Shown: positions 44,961 to 54,097 of the stretch, piece after piece | How the letters are laid out: each line of letters opens with the position of its first letter | Numbering within the stretch: the first letter of the stretch is position 1 | From: Paraburkholderia sp. Ac-20340 | GTDB lineage: Bacteria; Pseudomonadota; Gammaproteobacteria; Burkholderiales; Burkholderiaceae | NCBI RefSeq assembly: GCF_017104965.1 | Contig: NZ_JAAGPR010000034.1 | Location: 1 to 64,000 of the forward strand | Direction of reading: 5' to 3' | Length of the DNA: 64,000 nucleotides | Made by a program: the position numbers and the translations under genes | The notes under the pieces: model-generated | Seen by the model: only the letters and a program-made list of their open reading frames with translations | Told to the model about the DNA's origin: nothing | Databases searched by the model: none

Positions 44961-45258
44961 ACTCGATAAATAGTTCGGATTGCTGATTAGTGCTGTGCTC
45001 TGCCTTGCGTGAAAGCCCTACGCAACAGGCGCAGGACCCCTATAATTTTTGTGCAATTGAGTGTTTGCTTCATATGCTGGCCGTATTGGCCAGGATAGAA
45101 TTGGTAAGGAAATAGTGGCCGCGACTGTTGTGTTTTAGCGTCATCGCGCACGTCAAAGCGCGGGACAACACGCATCGGCGGCCAGCAAGAACGAATCAGA
45201 AAAGAGACCACCATACGACCTTGGCGCCGCTTCTGGCACGGCGCCTCGCGGGGGAACC
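44961..45258. other. Intergenic region upstream of the EAL-HDOD gene
   Basis: No gene seen. TATAAT at 45041-45046 may be a -10 box without an obvious -35 partner. A small inverted repeat CTGGCC-GTATT-GGCCAG lies at 45077-45093 and could be an operator or hairpin in the leader. Confidence 0.4.
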
Positions 45259-46608
45259 ATGAGCTTCAGTGCCGTAGCCCGGCAGCAAGAGTCCGGCGTC
45301 GAAGGCGAACAGCCATCCTGCGGCCCGCTGGCCGATCCATATCAGGTCTATTTTGCGCGCCAGCCCCTGCTGGACCGCGACGGCATGTTGTGCGCGTACG
45401 AGACACTGCCGCGCGTCGTGCTCAGAGAAGTGCTTCATGAAGTCGAAGGCGAAGTCGACCCGCAGGCAACGGCTGCCGCCGCGCTGATCAAGGGCTTCTG
45501 CACGCCGGCTTTGCGCGCCGCCTTATGCGGCCATCCGGCCTGGCTCGACGTCACGCGCGAAGTGCTGTTCGACGACAGGCTGCTGCGCCTCGCGCCCGAA
45601 AGCGTGATCCTCGAACTGCCGGTCGGCATTGGCGCGGACCCGGAACTCGTTGCGCGTCTCGTCGCCTTGCATGCGAAGCGCTATCGCTTCGCGCTCGACA
45701 ACGTGACGAAGGCCGACGAATCGTTCGCGAAGCTGTTGCCCTACGTCGACGCCATCAAGCTCGACACGCGCGATATCGCGCCCGCGCTGCTGCCGAAGTT
45801 CGCCAGCGTGCTGAAGTCGGCGGGCAAGATCCTCGTTGCGCTCAACGTGGAAACGGCCGCCGACCACGATCGCGCTCACGCGCTCGGCTTCGACCGGTTC
45901 CAGGGCTATTACTTCGCGAAGCATCAGGGCGGTCTGCGCCGTGCGAGCGCGCCGCGTCAGGCGCTGCTCAACCTGCTGCAACTGCTCGCGTCCGAGCCCA
46001 CGGTGATGCAACTCGAAGCGGAGCTCAAGCTCAATCCCGTGCTGGTGATGCACTTGATGCGCCTCGCGAATTCGAGCGGCTATGCGCTGGGCCGCCGGGT
46101 GACGACGCTGCGCGAGGCGATCAACGCCACGGGCACCAACCGCATCGCGCGCTGGACGCAGTTACTGCTTTACGCCGATGGCCGCAAGGTCAAGCTCGAA
46201 GACGATCCGCTGCTGCAACTGGCCGCCACGCGTGCGCGCTTCATGGAACTGGCTGCCGCCATCGTGCCGGAGGCTGGGCCGAGCGAAGAGGGCGCCGCGT
46301 TTCTGGTGGGCGTGTTCTCGTTCGTCGATGCGGTGTTCGGCGGCTCGATCGACAGCGCGCTCGAAGTGCTGCGCATCGCCAAACCGATCCGCGCGGCGAT
46401 CGCGCACCGCGAAGGCGTGCTGGGACGTCTGCTCGACGTGATCGAAGCGCTGGAAAGCGGCGATTGGGCCACGGCCGATATGGCCTGCGCATCGCTCGCG
46501 CCGCTCGATCTGGGCGCAGCGGCCGAGCTTGCCCTGACGGCAGCGGCGTGGGCGGGCACCGCCGATCGCAACGCCGAGGCGCAAGGACTGGAGCGTATCG
46601 AGGATTGA
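45259..46608 (+). CDS. Degenerate EAL plus HDOD signalling protein (YuxH-type)
   Basis: A 449-residue cytoplasmic protein. The N-terminal region (about 28-220) is a YuxH-type EAL-like domain, starting VYFARQPLLDRDG and CAYETLP; the DDFGTG metal loop is replaced by DNVTKAD, so it should not hydrolyse c-di-GMP. The C-terminal HDOD domain (about 225-420) has LELNP-type AELKLNPVLVMHLMRLANSSGYALGRRVTTLREAI and NRIARWTQLLLYADGR. It is paralogous to the protein at 50677. GGGGGAACC precedes the ATG. It probably acts as a signal adaptor; partners are unknown. Confidence 0.85.
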   Translation: MSFSAVARQQESGVEGEQPSCGPLADPYQVYFARQPLLDRDGMLCAYETLPRVVLREVLHEVEGEVDPQATAAAALIKGFCTPALRAALCGHPAWLDVTREVLFDDRLLRLAPESVILELPVGIGADPELVARLVALHAKRYRFALDNVTKADESFAKLLPYVDAIKLDTRDIAPALLPKFASVLKSAGKILVALNVETAADHDRAHALGFDRFQGYYFAKHQGGLRRASAPRQALLNLLQLLASEPTVMQLEAELKLNPVLVMHLMRLANSSGYALGRRVTTLREAINATGTNRIARWTQLLLYADGRKVKLEDDPLLQLAATRARFMELAAAIVPEAGPSEEGAAFLVGVFSFVDAVFGGSIDSALEVLRIAKPIRAAIAHREGVLGRLLDVIEALESGDWATADMACASLAPLDLGAAAELALTAAAWAGTADRNAEAQGLERIED

Positions 46609-46704
46609 GCGGGGAAGAAACGAGAGCGGAGCGGCGCGATGCGCCGTCGGAGAGAAGCGGGCGCGGCAATCACGCCGCTACCCGCTCGAACGGGCCTGAA
46701 ACGT

Positions 46705-48156
46705 TCAGGCCTTGACCGGACTGGCCGCGAAGAAGCGCGACAGTTCGTGCGCGAGTTCGTTGAGCGCGCTCATTTCCTTCTGCGAGATGCGGCGCGGTTC
46801 CTGGGTCAGCAGCCAGTCGCCGTAGAGCAGGGCGACGGGCGCATCGCCCTGGACGGCCACCGGCAGCAGCACGAAGGCGCGCGTATCGTCGAAGCGGGCG
46901 CGATACCAGCCCGGCAGACGCGCCAGCATTTTCGGGTCGCGCGCATTCTCGATGAAGATGCCCACCGAATTGGCGATGGCCAGATGGAACACATCGGGCT
47001 GGAACGCCGCGCTGAACGACAGCTTTTCCAGACCATCGTCCATCTGCGGACCAAAGCCGCGCTGCGCTTCGAACATGTTGGCGCCGCGCCGCACGAACAC
47101 CACCGTGCGCGCAAAGCCCAGACCGGCCAGCACGGTTTCGGTGGCGAGCGTGAGCGCCGTGTTCAGCGAACTGTCGGGCGGCAGCGAGCGCAAGTCCACG
47201 ACGCCCGCCGAAATACGCGCTTCCGGGTCGAGCGATTCGCGCGCGATCGCATCGGCGTTCGCCCGCAATTCGACGATCTCGCGCATCACGCCGTCGTCGG
47301 CTTCCTCGCGCGCGAGCGCCAGACTCATCTGCACCAGCGTTTCCGGATCGGTCGACAGCGCGCGGCCATAGAAGTGCGCGAGATCAGTGATGTGCTCTTC
47401 GCGCGTTTCTTCGGTGAGGCCAGGCGTGGTCAGCACGCGCGCGACTTCGGTCGAATAGTTGGTGATCGCGCGCAGCCACTGCACGTTGCGCGGCTCGGTG
47501 CCGGCCGGATCGAACTCGCCCATGCCTTCGCGGATCGCTTCGGGCAGACGCCAGCGCGAAGCCGCATCCTGGCCGATCTCGGCAAAGGTCACGCCGAGCA
47601 CGTCGATGCAGGCTTCGTCCTCGCCCACGCCGTTGTCGCATTCGCGGCGGATCTGGTCCCACTCGGGTTCGAGATAGAACACCACCAGCAGCTTGCCGAC
47701 CTGACGCATCAGCGTGCAGACCACGGCTTCCTCGCCGGCGCGCAGGTCGCCGCGCTCCGTGAGCTTGCGGGCCACGAAGCCGGACAGCATGGTGCGGTTG
47801 AGTTCGAGTTTGGCGTCGATGCGGCGCGGTGCGCTGTGATGGAAGTGATCGACGATCTTCAGGCCCACCACGAGATGGCCCACGGCATCCATGCCGAGCA
47901 CCATCAACGCACGCGTGACGGTGGTGATGTTGCCGCCGAAAGCCATGTACATCGCCGAGTTGGCCAGACGCAGCACCTTCTGCGTGAGCGCGAAGTCGGA
48001 CAGCACGACCTTCACGAGCGCGCTGAAGTCGTAGTCGTCGTTCGTCATGGCGGCGACCGTGGTGCGCAGCGATTGCGACAGCATGGGGAAGTCCCCGCGC
48101 TCGTTCATGCGAGCCCAGAGCCGGTCGAGCAGGACAGCCTTTACCATCTGAACCAT
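46705..48156 (-). CDS. HDOD plus GAF-like signalling protein
   Basis: A 483-residue protein. The HDOD domain is at about residues 15-215 (RGDFPMLSQSLRTTV, SDFALTQKVLRLANSAMYMAFGGNITTVTRALMVLGMDAVGHL, CTLMRQVGKLLVVFYLEPEWDQ). A GAF-like module follows at about 320-475 (ATETVLAGLGFARTVVFVRRG, FSAAFQPDVFHLAIANSVGIFIENARD). There is no catalytic HD-GYP set. It is convergent with the EAL-HDOD gene and follows the PAS-GGDEF-EAL gene by 39 bp on the minus strand, so those two are probably co-transcribed. A small-ligand input through GAF into an HDOD output is inferred. Confidence 0.85.
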   Translation of the reverse strand: MVQMVKAVLLDRLWARMNERGDFPMLSQSLRTTVAAMTNDDYDFSALVKVVLSDFALTQKVLRLANSAMYMAFGGNITTVTRALMVLGMDAVGHLVVGLKIVDHFHHSAPRRIDAKLELNRTMLSGFVARKLTERGDLRAGEEAVVCTLMRQVGKLLVVFYLEPEWDQIRRECDNGVGEDEACIDVLGVTFAEIGQDAASRWRLPEAIREGMGEFDPAGTEPRNVQWLRAITNYSTEVARVLTTPGLTEETREEHITDLAHFYGRALSTDPETLVQMSLALAREEADDGVMREIVELRANADAIARESLDPEARISAGVVDLRSLPPDSSLNTALTLATETVLAGLGFARTVVFVRRGANMFEAQRGFGPQMDDGLEKLSFSAAFQPDVFHLAIANSVGIFIENARDPKMLARLPGWYRARFDDTRAFVLLPVAVQGDAPVALLYGDWLLTQEPRRISQKEMSALNELAHELSRFFAASPVKA

Positions 48157-48195
48157 GTCAATTTCGCTAATGCCCTGCGTGTATCGGTGTCGGCA

Positions 48196-50229
48196 TCAGT
48201 GCACGCGGTGGACGTGCAGGGTGCGCGACTCGAAACGCTGCGAGAGCTCCTCCGAAGGCAACGCCTTGCAGACGAGCCATCCCTGGATGTGGTCGCAGCC
48301 CATCTTCGTGAGCAACTCGCGCTGCGCCTCGGTTTCGACGCCCTCGGCGACGAGTTCGAGTTCGAGCGTACGCGCAAGCCCCACTACCGCGTTGACGATC
48401 GCCTGATCGTTACGCGAAGTGAGCAGATTCTCGACGAAGCTGCGGTCGATCTTCAGTTTCGAAAGCGGAAAGCGCTGCAAATACGCAAGGCTCGAATAGC
48501 CGGTGCCGAAGTCATCCACAGCAAAGCGGATGCCCAGGCCCGTGAGCTCTTCGAGCAGCTTAACCGCATGTTGCGGGTCTTGCATCAGCAGGCTCTCAGT
48601 GATTTCGAAGACAAGCCGACGCGGATCGAGCCCTGTGAGCTGGATCGCCTCCTCTACGCTGTCCTTGAATCGCGGATTGCGGAACTGCTGCGGCGATACG
48701 TTGACCGCGATGTACTGCAAGGCGATGCCTTGCTCGTCCCATTGCGTCAACTGCATGCAGGCCGCTTTCAAAACCCAGTTGCCGAGATAATTAATCAGGC
48801 CGACGGATTCCGCAAGCGGAATAAACGTTGAAGGCGGCACGAGACCGTGCAATGGATGTTGCCAGCGGATCAGCGCTTCGACCCCGACCACCCCGCGCGT
48901 GATGCTGCTGGTGATGGGCTGGAAGTGCAGCGAGAACTCGCCGTTGCGCACGCCATCATAGAGATCGGACTCGAGCTTCAGACGCAGCGCGTCGGTCGGA
49001 TCGTTGTCGGGTACATGCAACATCAAGGTGTTGCCGCCCGCGGCCTTGGCTTGCTGCAGCGCCTGGTCGGCGCGGCGGATCAGCGGCGTCGGGTCGGCCG
49101 GCTTTTCAGTCGGATCGTCGGCGGCGCTGTCCGTATGCGCATCGTTGGTATCGCTGGCTTCATCCGCATGAGCCGGAGCGTGGATACGCTGGTCCGGATG
49201 GAACGCAATGCCGATGCTCGCCGACAGATGCACGGGCTGATCGCGGAACGTGTAGGGCTGCAGGATCGAGGTGAGCAGACGGCGCGCGAGCGCTTCGGCG
49301 GCCACGCGGATGTTGCCCGGTTCGCCGCGCAGTTGCGGCGTGATGAGAATCGCGAATTCGTCGCTGCCGATGCGCGCGATCAACTCGCCCTGCAAGGCGA
49401 GATGGGTCAGGCGGCGCGCGGTTTCGCGCAGCAGTTCGTCGCCGGCGTCATAGCCGAGCGCACGGTTCACGCGCTGGTAGTCGTCGAGATCGAGCAGCAG
49501 CAGGGCGACCGGCACGCCATGCGCGTCGGCTTCGGCCTGGGCCTGTTCGAGTGCGGGACCGAGCGCGGCCTGGTTCGGCAGACCGGTGAGCGGGTCGTGA
49601 TGCAGTGCGTGCGTGAGACGCGCCTGCGCGCCTTGCCATGCGGAGACATCGAAGCCCGCGATCGCGAAGCCGTCCATGCCCGCATAGGACGCGCGCTGCA
49701 CACGCAGCTCGACGGCCATCGGATAGGTCAGCGCCTTGATCAGATCGACGGTTTCTTTCTCCACGCCGCCGCTTTCCATCACGCGCACGAAGAGGGCGTC
49801 CAGACGCGCGAGATGTTCGGGCGCGACGAGGTCGTGCAGCGTCGCGCCGAGCAGGAATTCGCGGTGATAGCCGGCAAAGCGCAGGCTCGCGTCAGAAACA
49901 TAAAGAAAGCGCAGGTTGCGATCGACGTGCACGAGGAAGTCGACGGCGCAAGCAGTCTGTTCGAACGAACGCGACACGGAATCCGAGGTGACGGCAGGCA
50001 GCTTCGGCGTCGGCGCAATGGCCGTGCCCGATGCATCCTGCATCGTGTTCAGGCTGGCGGACTGCGCGGTCAGCGCCGCCAGATCCGCTGCGGCGGGAAC
50101 GAGCGGCGCGCCGCCTGTCGCGGCGAGCGAAACGTCGGCTGCGCCTCGGCGGCCGGTGCGTGCCCGCAAACGGCCCATGACCGTGCGTAGCCAGCCCGGG
50201 CGGGGCGCGGAGATCCTGTTCGCTTCCAT
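48196..50229 (-). CDS. PAS-GGDEF-EAL protein, probable c-di-GMP phosphodiesterase
   Basis: A 677-residue protein starting MEANRISAPRPG; a TTG five codons upstream is an alternative start. After an Ala-rich N-terminus, a PAS domain spans about 95-205 (VDFLVHVDRNLRFLYVSDASLRFAGYHREFLLG). The GGDEF-like domain (about 215-400) has GSDEF instead of GGDEF and a 40-residue Asp/His/Ala-rich insertion near 340-380. The EAL domain (about 415-665) is intact: EALIRW, VNVSPQQFRNP, ITESLLM, VDDFGTGYSSL, KIDRSFV, EGVET. It probably degrades c-di-GMP, perhaps with GTP sensing by the GGDEF part. It heads the minus-strand transcript that includes the HDOD-GAF gene. Confidence 0.9.
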   Translation of the reverse strand: MEANRISAPRPGWLRTVMGRLRARTGRRGAADVSLAATGGAPLVPAAADLAALTAQSASLNTMQDASGTAIAPTPKLPAVTSDSVSRSFEQTACAVDFLVHVDRNLRFLYVSDASLRFAGYHREFLLGATLHDLVAPEHLARLDALFVRVMESGGVEKETVDLIKALTYPMAVELRVQRASYAGMDGFAIAGFDVSAWQGAQARLTHALHHDPLTGLPNQAALGPALEQAQAEADAHGVPVALLLLDLDDYQRVNRALGYDAGDELLRETARRLTHLALQGELIARIGSDEFAILITPQLRGEPGNIRVAAEALARRLLTSILQPYTFRDQPVHLSASIGIAFHPDQRIHAPAHADEASDTNDAHTDSAADDPTEKPADPTPLIRRADQALQQAKAAGGNTLMLHVPDNDPTDALRLKLESDLYDGVRNGEFSLHFQPITSSITRGVVGVEALIRWQHPLHGLVPPSTFIPLAESVGLINYLGNWVLKAACMQLTQWDEQGIALQYIAVNVSPQQFRNPRFKDSVEEAIQLTGLDPRRLVFEITESLLMQDPQHAVKLLEELTGLGIRFAVDDFGTGYSSLAYLQRFPLSKLKIDRSFVENLLTSRNDQAIVNAVVGLARTLELELVAEGVETEAQRELLTKMGCDHIQGWLVCKALPSEELSQRFESRTLHVHRVH

Positions 50230-50676
50230 GTGTTTCGCTGGCAACCTTTGTACTTAGTCGGCGTGTGTGCGTCGAGTCCGTCTCGCGGGGCGGGCGGATC
50301 GGCCACCGGCATGACACGCCCCATCAGACCGGGATATCGACCCCGTACACGAAATCTTTAGCGACCGCGCAGAAAAAACGACGAGATGGCCCGCTCATCG
50401 CCGCGGGCGATGCCAGCACGGCCAGATTCGGTTAAAGTGGCGCCGGTCGGACGTCCCCGGCGATGCAGGATGCATGCTCAGCGCCCCACGCGCAAGACTT
50501 TGCGTTAGTCTTTTGTATTGGCTGCATGAGAACCGGGGCGCCAGACCGGCCATTTTCCCGTACGCCAATTTTTGACCGGTTATTGTCCGATCAGGTCCGC
50601 GCGACCGGAACCCATCGAGGTGTTCCGCGCGGGCCGGGTCTTCCAGACCGAATTTATCCGCCCGAGCCTTTTCGCC
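50230..50676. other. Divergent regulatory region between the two signalling transcripts
   Basis: 447 bp between the PAS-GGDEF-EAL gene and the second EAL-HDOD gene. I see no gene, terminator or clear promoter box. The frames at 50463 and 50572 continue into the downstream gene and are not supported as starts. Confidence 0.4.
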
Positions 50677-52047
50677 ATGTCCGATTCATCGTCAGCGTCC
50701 GCACGACCGGAGCATCCGGCCGCGCCAGGCGATAGCGGTCCCGGCGCTCCGCAGTCCGACCTGCACGCGCAGTCCGCCTCACCGTTTGCCCAGCCCGGCA
50801 GTCCCCAGCCGTTCGTCTATCTGGGCCGGCAACCGATCCTCGACCGCAACGGCGCGCTCAGCGCCTATGAGCTGCTATTTCGCGGCGGCCCGCAGAATCG
50901 CGCCGATGTTTTCGACGACGCGCTCGCCACCGCCCAGGTGATGACGCGCACGATGGGCCAGCTCGGCGTGCCGGCCGTGCTGGGCCGCCATCACGGCTAC
51001 GTCAACATGAGCCGCGAGCTGCTGTTCGACGACATCGTCCATCTGCTGCCGCCCGACCGCTTCGTGCTCGAAGTGCTCGAACATGTGGGCTTCGATACGG
51101 CGGTGCTCGAACGTCTCGCGCAGTTGCGCCGCGCGGGCTACCGCATCGCCTTCGACGATGTGAACGCGCTGACCGACGGCCTGCGCCGCGCGCTGCCATA
51201 CGCCGACATCGTCAAGGTCGATCTGCTGCAGACCGAGCGCGAGGCGCTGCCCGCGCTCGTGGCCGCGATCTCGGCCGAAGGCAAGACGCTGATCGCCGAG
51301 AAGGTGGAGACGCGCGAGGACTTCGAATACGCGCGCGAACTGGGCTTCGACCTGTTCCAGGGTTATTTCTTCGCGCGTCCACAGGTGTTGCGCGCGCCGC
51401 GGGTGCGTGCCTCGCGGCTGGCGCTGGTGCGCCTGCTCGCGCTGGTGGCGGGCGACGTGGGTATCGCGGAACTCGAAACCGAATTGCGCAGCCATCCGGG
51501 CGTGGTGGTGCAGTTGCTGCGCCTCGTCAATTCGAGCGCTTATGCGCCGGGCCGGCCGATCTCGTCGCTGCGCGAAGCCGTGCTGGCGGCGGGCACGCGC
51601 CAGATCGCGCGCTGGGCGCAACTGTTGCTCTACGCGAGCGGACGCGATCTGCCGTGGGGCTCGGACCCGCTCGTGCAACTCGCCGGTACGCGATCGCACT
51701 TCATGGAACTGGCCGCGCGCAGCCTCGCGCCCAATGACGCCGATTTCGCCGATGCCGCCTTCATGACCGGCATCTTTTCGCTCGTGCACGTGCTGGTGGG
51801 CTCGACGCCCGCGAACACGCTCGAACGCCTTGGCCTGTCGGTCGAGATCAGCGAGGCCGTGGACGGCCAGCGCGGCGAACTCGGTACGCTGCTGCGCGTG
51901 GCCGAAGCGGCCGAACGCGGCGACGACCAGCTCGCGCAATCGCTGGTGGCCGAAGCGGGCGGACGTTTCGAGGCGCTCACGCCGCCGTTGCTCGGCGAAC
52001 TCAACCTGTGGGCGGGCGCCTGGTTCTCCGCCTACGCGGATGGTTGA
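50677..52047 (+). CDS. Second degenerate EAL plus HDOD signalling protein
   Basis: A 456-residue paralogue of the protein at 45259. The start MSDSSSASARPEH opens a 50-residue Ser/Ala/Pro tail; upstream in-frame codons look non-coding. The EAL-like domain (about 50-245) has FVYLGRQPILDRNGALSAYELLFRGG and the DDVNALTD loop in place of DDFGTG, so hydrolase activity is unlikely. The HDOD domain (about 255-445) contains ELRSHPGVVVQLLRLVNSSAYAPGRPISSLREAV and QIARWAQLLLYASGR. Shared motifs with the 45259 protein show that the two are duplicates of one ancestral gene. Confidence 0.87.
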   Translation: MSDSSSASARPEHPAAPGDSGPGAPQSDLHAQSASPFAQPGSPQPFVYLGRQPILDRNGALSAYELLFRGGPQNRADVFDDALATAQVMTRTMGQLGVPAVLGRHHGYVNMSRELLFDDIVHLLPPDRFVLEVLEHVGFDTAVLERLAQLRRAGYRIAFDDVNALTDGLRRALPYADIVKVDLLQTEREALPALVAAISAEGKTLIAEKVETREDFEYARELGFDLFQGYFFARPQVLRAPRVRASRLALVRLLALVAGDVGIAELETELRSHPGVVVQLLRLVNSSAYAPGRPISSLREAVLAAGTRQIARWAQLLLYASGRDLPWGSDPLVQLAGTRSHFMELAARSLAPNDADFADAAFMTGIFSLVHVLVGSTPANTLERLGLSVEISEAVDGQRGELGTLLRVAEAAERGDDQLAQSLVAEAGGRFEALTPPLLGELNLWAGAWFSAYADG

Positions 52048-52226
52048 TCCGCGGCACGCAGCAACGCGCTGAAAGAGCCGCGTAAGCCACATGAGCCATG
52101 CGGCGCCGCGTTCTGCGCGCGGCAGCCGAGTGTGGTCCAATAGGGGCGCTCGCCGCCGCGCAGTGCGCGTGCATCGTCAGTTCATTGCTGGCGGCGACCC
52201 GTTCAAGGACCACGAGGACATCCGAC

Positions 52227-52790
52227 ATGAAACCGAGGTATTTCGCGGGCGCCGCTGCAGTGCTCGTGTGCGCCGGGCTTTCGCTGTTCGCGCTGAGCGC
52301 GCAGGCCACGCTCAAGCCGGGCGACCCCGCGCCCGACTTCACGACGCAGGCGTCGCTGGGTGGCAAGACCTACACCTACACGCTCGCTTCCGAACTCAAG
52401 AAGGGGCCGGTGGTGGTGTACTTCTATCCGGCCGCCTTCACCAAGGGCTGCACGATCGAGGCGCATGAATTCGCCGAAGCCGTCGACGAATACAAGAAGT
52501 ACGGTGCGACGGTGATTGGCGTGTCGCACGACAACATCGACACGCTCACGAAGTTCTCGGTGAGCGAGTGCCGCAGCAAGTTCCCGGTGGCCGCCGACGA
52601 AGACTCGAAGATCATCAAGTCTTACGATGCGTCGATGCCGCTGCACGCGTCGATGGCCAATCGCGTGTCTTACGTGATCGCGCCGGACGGCAAGATCATC
52701 TACGAATACACCAGCCTGTCGCCCGACCAGCACGTGGAGAACACCTTGCGTGCCGTCAAGGAATGGGCGGCGCAACATCCGCAGCAGTAA
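52227..52790 (+). CDS. Exported BCP-type peroxiredoxin
   Basis: A 187-residue peroxiredoxin with a signal peptide (MKPRYFAGAAAVLVCAGLSLFALSAQA), so it acts in the periplasm. GAGGA precedes the ATG. The peroxidatic Cys is at about 75 in YFYPAAFTKGCTIEAHEF and a probable resolving Cys at about 115 in SVSECRSKFPV, the two-Cys arrangement of the thiol-dependent peroxidases. GDPAPDFTTQ is the family start. It reduces hydroperoxides with thiol reductants; the partner is unknown. Confidence 0.92.
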   Translation: MKPRYFAGAAAVLVCAGLSLFALSAQATLKPGDPAPDFTTQASLGGKTYTYTLASELKKGPVVVYFYPAAFTKGCTIEAHEFAEAVDEYKKYGATVIGVSHDNIDTLTKFSVSECRSKFPVAADEDSKIIKSYDASMPLHASMANRVSYVIAPDGKIIYEYTSLSPDQHVENTLRAVKEWAAQHPQQ

Positions 52791-52984
52791 GCCGGCGGCG
52801 CGCGCCTGAGGACGTGGCGGCCTTGCGGTGAGACAAGTTCTTGCCACGGGGCCAAAACGGCGAGGGCGGCGCGCTGTTATCGTGCCGCGTTGCATCGTTC
52901 CGGGTGACCCGATCCGATGCGCGGCGACTTCCCCCTTTGCTTCGTTCGCGCGCGCCTTGCAGCGTGCGTGCTGTCCGTTTTCGT

Positions 52985-53452
52985 ATGCCCATATTCGTAC
53001 TGCTTTTTGCCTTCGCCGCGCTGGTTTATGGCGCGGTGCGCGCGTATCAGGCCATTGCCGCAAGCTTCGGCGTTGGCGTGGCGATCGGCGCGGCTGTGGT
53101 GGCCGCGGCCGTCGTGATCGCGCTGATTGCGTGGTGGCTGCAGCGACGCCGTGACATCGCGCCGAATTTGCGCGGCGAGGGGAACTGGACCCATCGCGTC
53201 GCCGGTCCGTGGGGTGAGGTGCTGCTGGCTGCGGGCAAGCGCCTGTGCGAAATCACGCAAGGCGCGGAGCACGGCGCGTACATCTTCGCCGATCTGCAAG
53301 GCGCGCAGCCCGCACGCGATGCAAACGGCTGGCATGTCGCACTGCGCGTGGCCGACGCGCGCAAACCGCTCTGGCAATTGCCGATGCCCAGCGAGCGCGA
53401 GGCGAAACGCTGGGCGCGTATCTTCACGCTCGCCATCGCGCAGAAACTCTGA
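52985..53452 (+). CDS. Membrane-anchored hypothetical protein
   Basis: A 155-residue protein starting MPIFVLLFAFAALVYG. Two N-terminal membrane helices (about 1-20 and 28-52) are followed by a soluble C-terminal part with GEVLLAAGKRLCEITQGAEHGAYIFADLQ and WARIFTLAIAQKL. No family recognised. The longer frame from 52841 adds Arg-rich residues unlike a coding N-terminus. It lies 67 bp before the BamE-like lipoprotein gene and may share a transcript. Confidence 0.6.
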   Translation: MPIFVLLFAFAALVYGAVRAYQAIAASFGVGVAIGAAVVAAAVVIALIAWWLQRRRDIAPNLRGEGNWTHRVAGPWGEVLLAAGKRLCEITQGAEHGAYIFADLQGAQPARDANGWHVALRVADARKPLWQLPMPSEREAKRWARIFTLAIAQKL

Positions 53453-53519
53453 CGGCCGCGCACAGTCGTATCTGGTTGATTTCCCACTTGATTCTCGCTT
53501 GATCGTTCATAGATAGCCC

Positions 53520-54059
53520 ATGTTCCGCACCTGTTGCCTTGGTCTTGCCCTCGCTGCGAGCGCGACACTCTTCACCGCCTGCGACCAGCAGAAAGTCGCC
53601 GACGCCGTCAACGCCATCAAGCCGGATTCGATGGCGTTCGGCGGCCTGAAAATCGGCGTATCGACCGTCGAGGACGTGCGCCAGAAGGCCGGCAAACCCG
53701 AGATCGTCTGGCAGAACGACGACGGCACCGAGCGGCTCGAATATCCGCGCGGCCCGAACGGCCTGAATACGTGGATGCTCGACTTCGACGCCGACGGCAA
53801 GCTCGTCGCCATGACCCAGGCGCTGACCGCGCAGAATATCGCCCAGGTCGTGCCCGGCATGACGCAGGACGATGTGCGCCGGCTGCTTGGCAAGCCCGCC
53901 GAAGTGGCGAAGTACGCGCTGAGTCACGAGGAAGTGTGGAGCTGGCATTGGGCCGAAGGCGGCGTGACCGGCGACGGCATGTTCAATGCGCACTTTTCGC
54001 CCGATGGGCTGGTGGTGCGCACCTCGCGCTCGGATGCGCCAGGGCACGGAACGCACTGA
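53520..54059 (+). CDS. BamE/SmpA-like lipoprotein (second copy)
   Basis: A 179-residue lipoprotein. The lipobox FTAC follows a short signal sequence (MFRTCCLGLALAASATLFTAC). The mature part has two SmpA-like motifs (KIGVSTVEDVRQKAGKPE and VPGMTQDDVRRLLGKPA) with VWSWHWAEGG near the end. It is clearly paralogous to the protein at 28967 (shared LEYPRGP, LTAQ, DVRRLLGKP and SRSD). Two such copies in one window suggest duplication. Its role in the outer membrane is not established. Confidence 0.82.
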   Translation: MFRTCCLGLALAASATLFTACDQQKVADAVNAIKPDSMAFGGLKIGVSTVEDVRQKAGKPEIVWQNDDGTERLEYPRGPNGLNTWMLDFDADGKLVAMTQALTAQNIAQVVPGMTQDDVRRLLGKPAEVAKYALSHEEVWSWHWAEGGVTGDGMFNAHFSPDGLVVRTSRSDAPGHGTH

Positions 54060-54097
54060 GCGGGCAGGGAGCGCTTGATTGCGCGGAGGGTCGGGAA

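Noticed and set aside
46693..46711. Hairpin GGCCTGAA/TTCAGGCC between the convergent EAL-HDOD and HDOD-GAF genes
   Set aside because: No T-run on either strand, and it overlaps the stop of the minus-strand gene; not called as a terminator.
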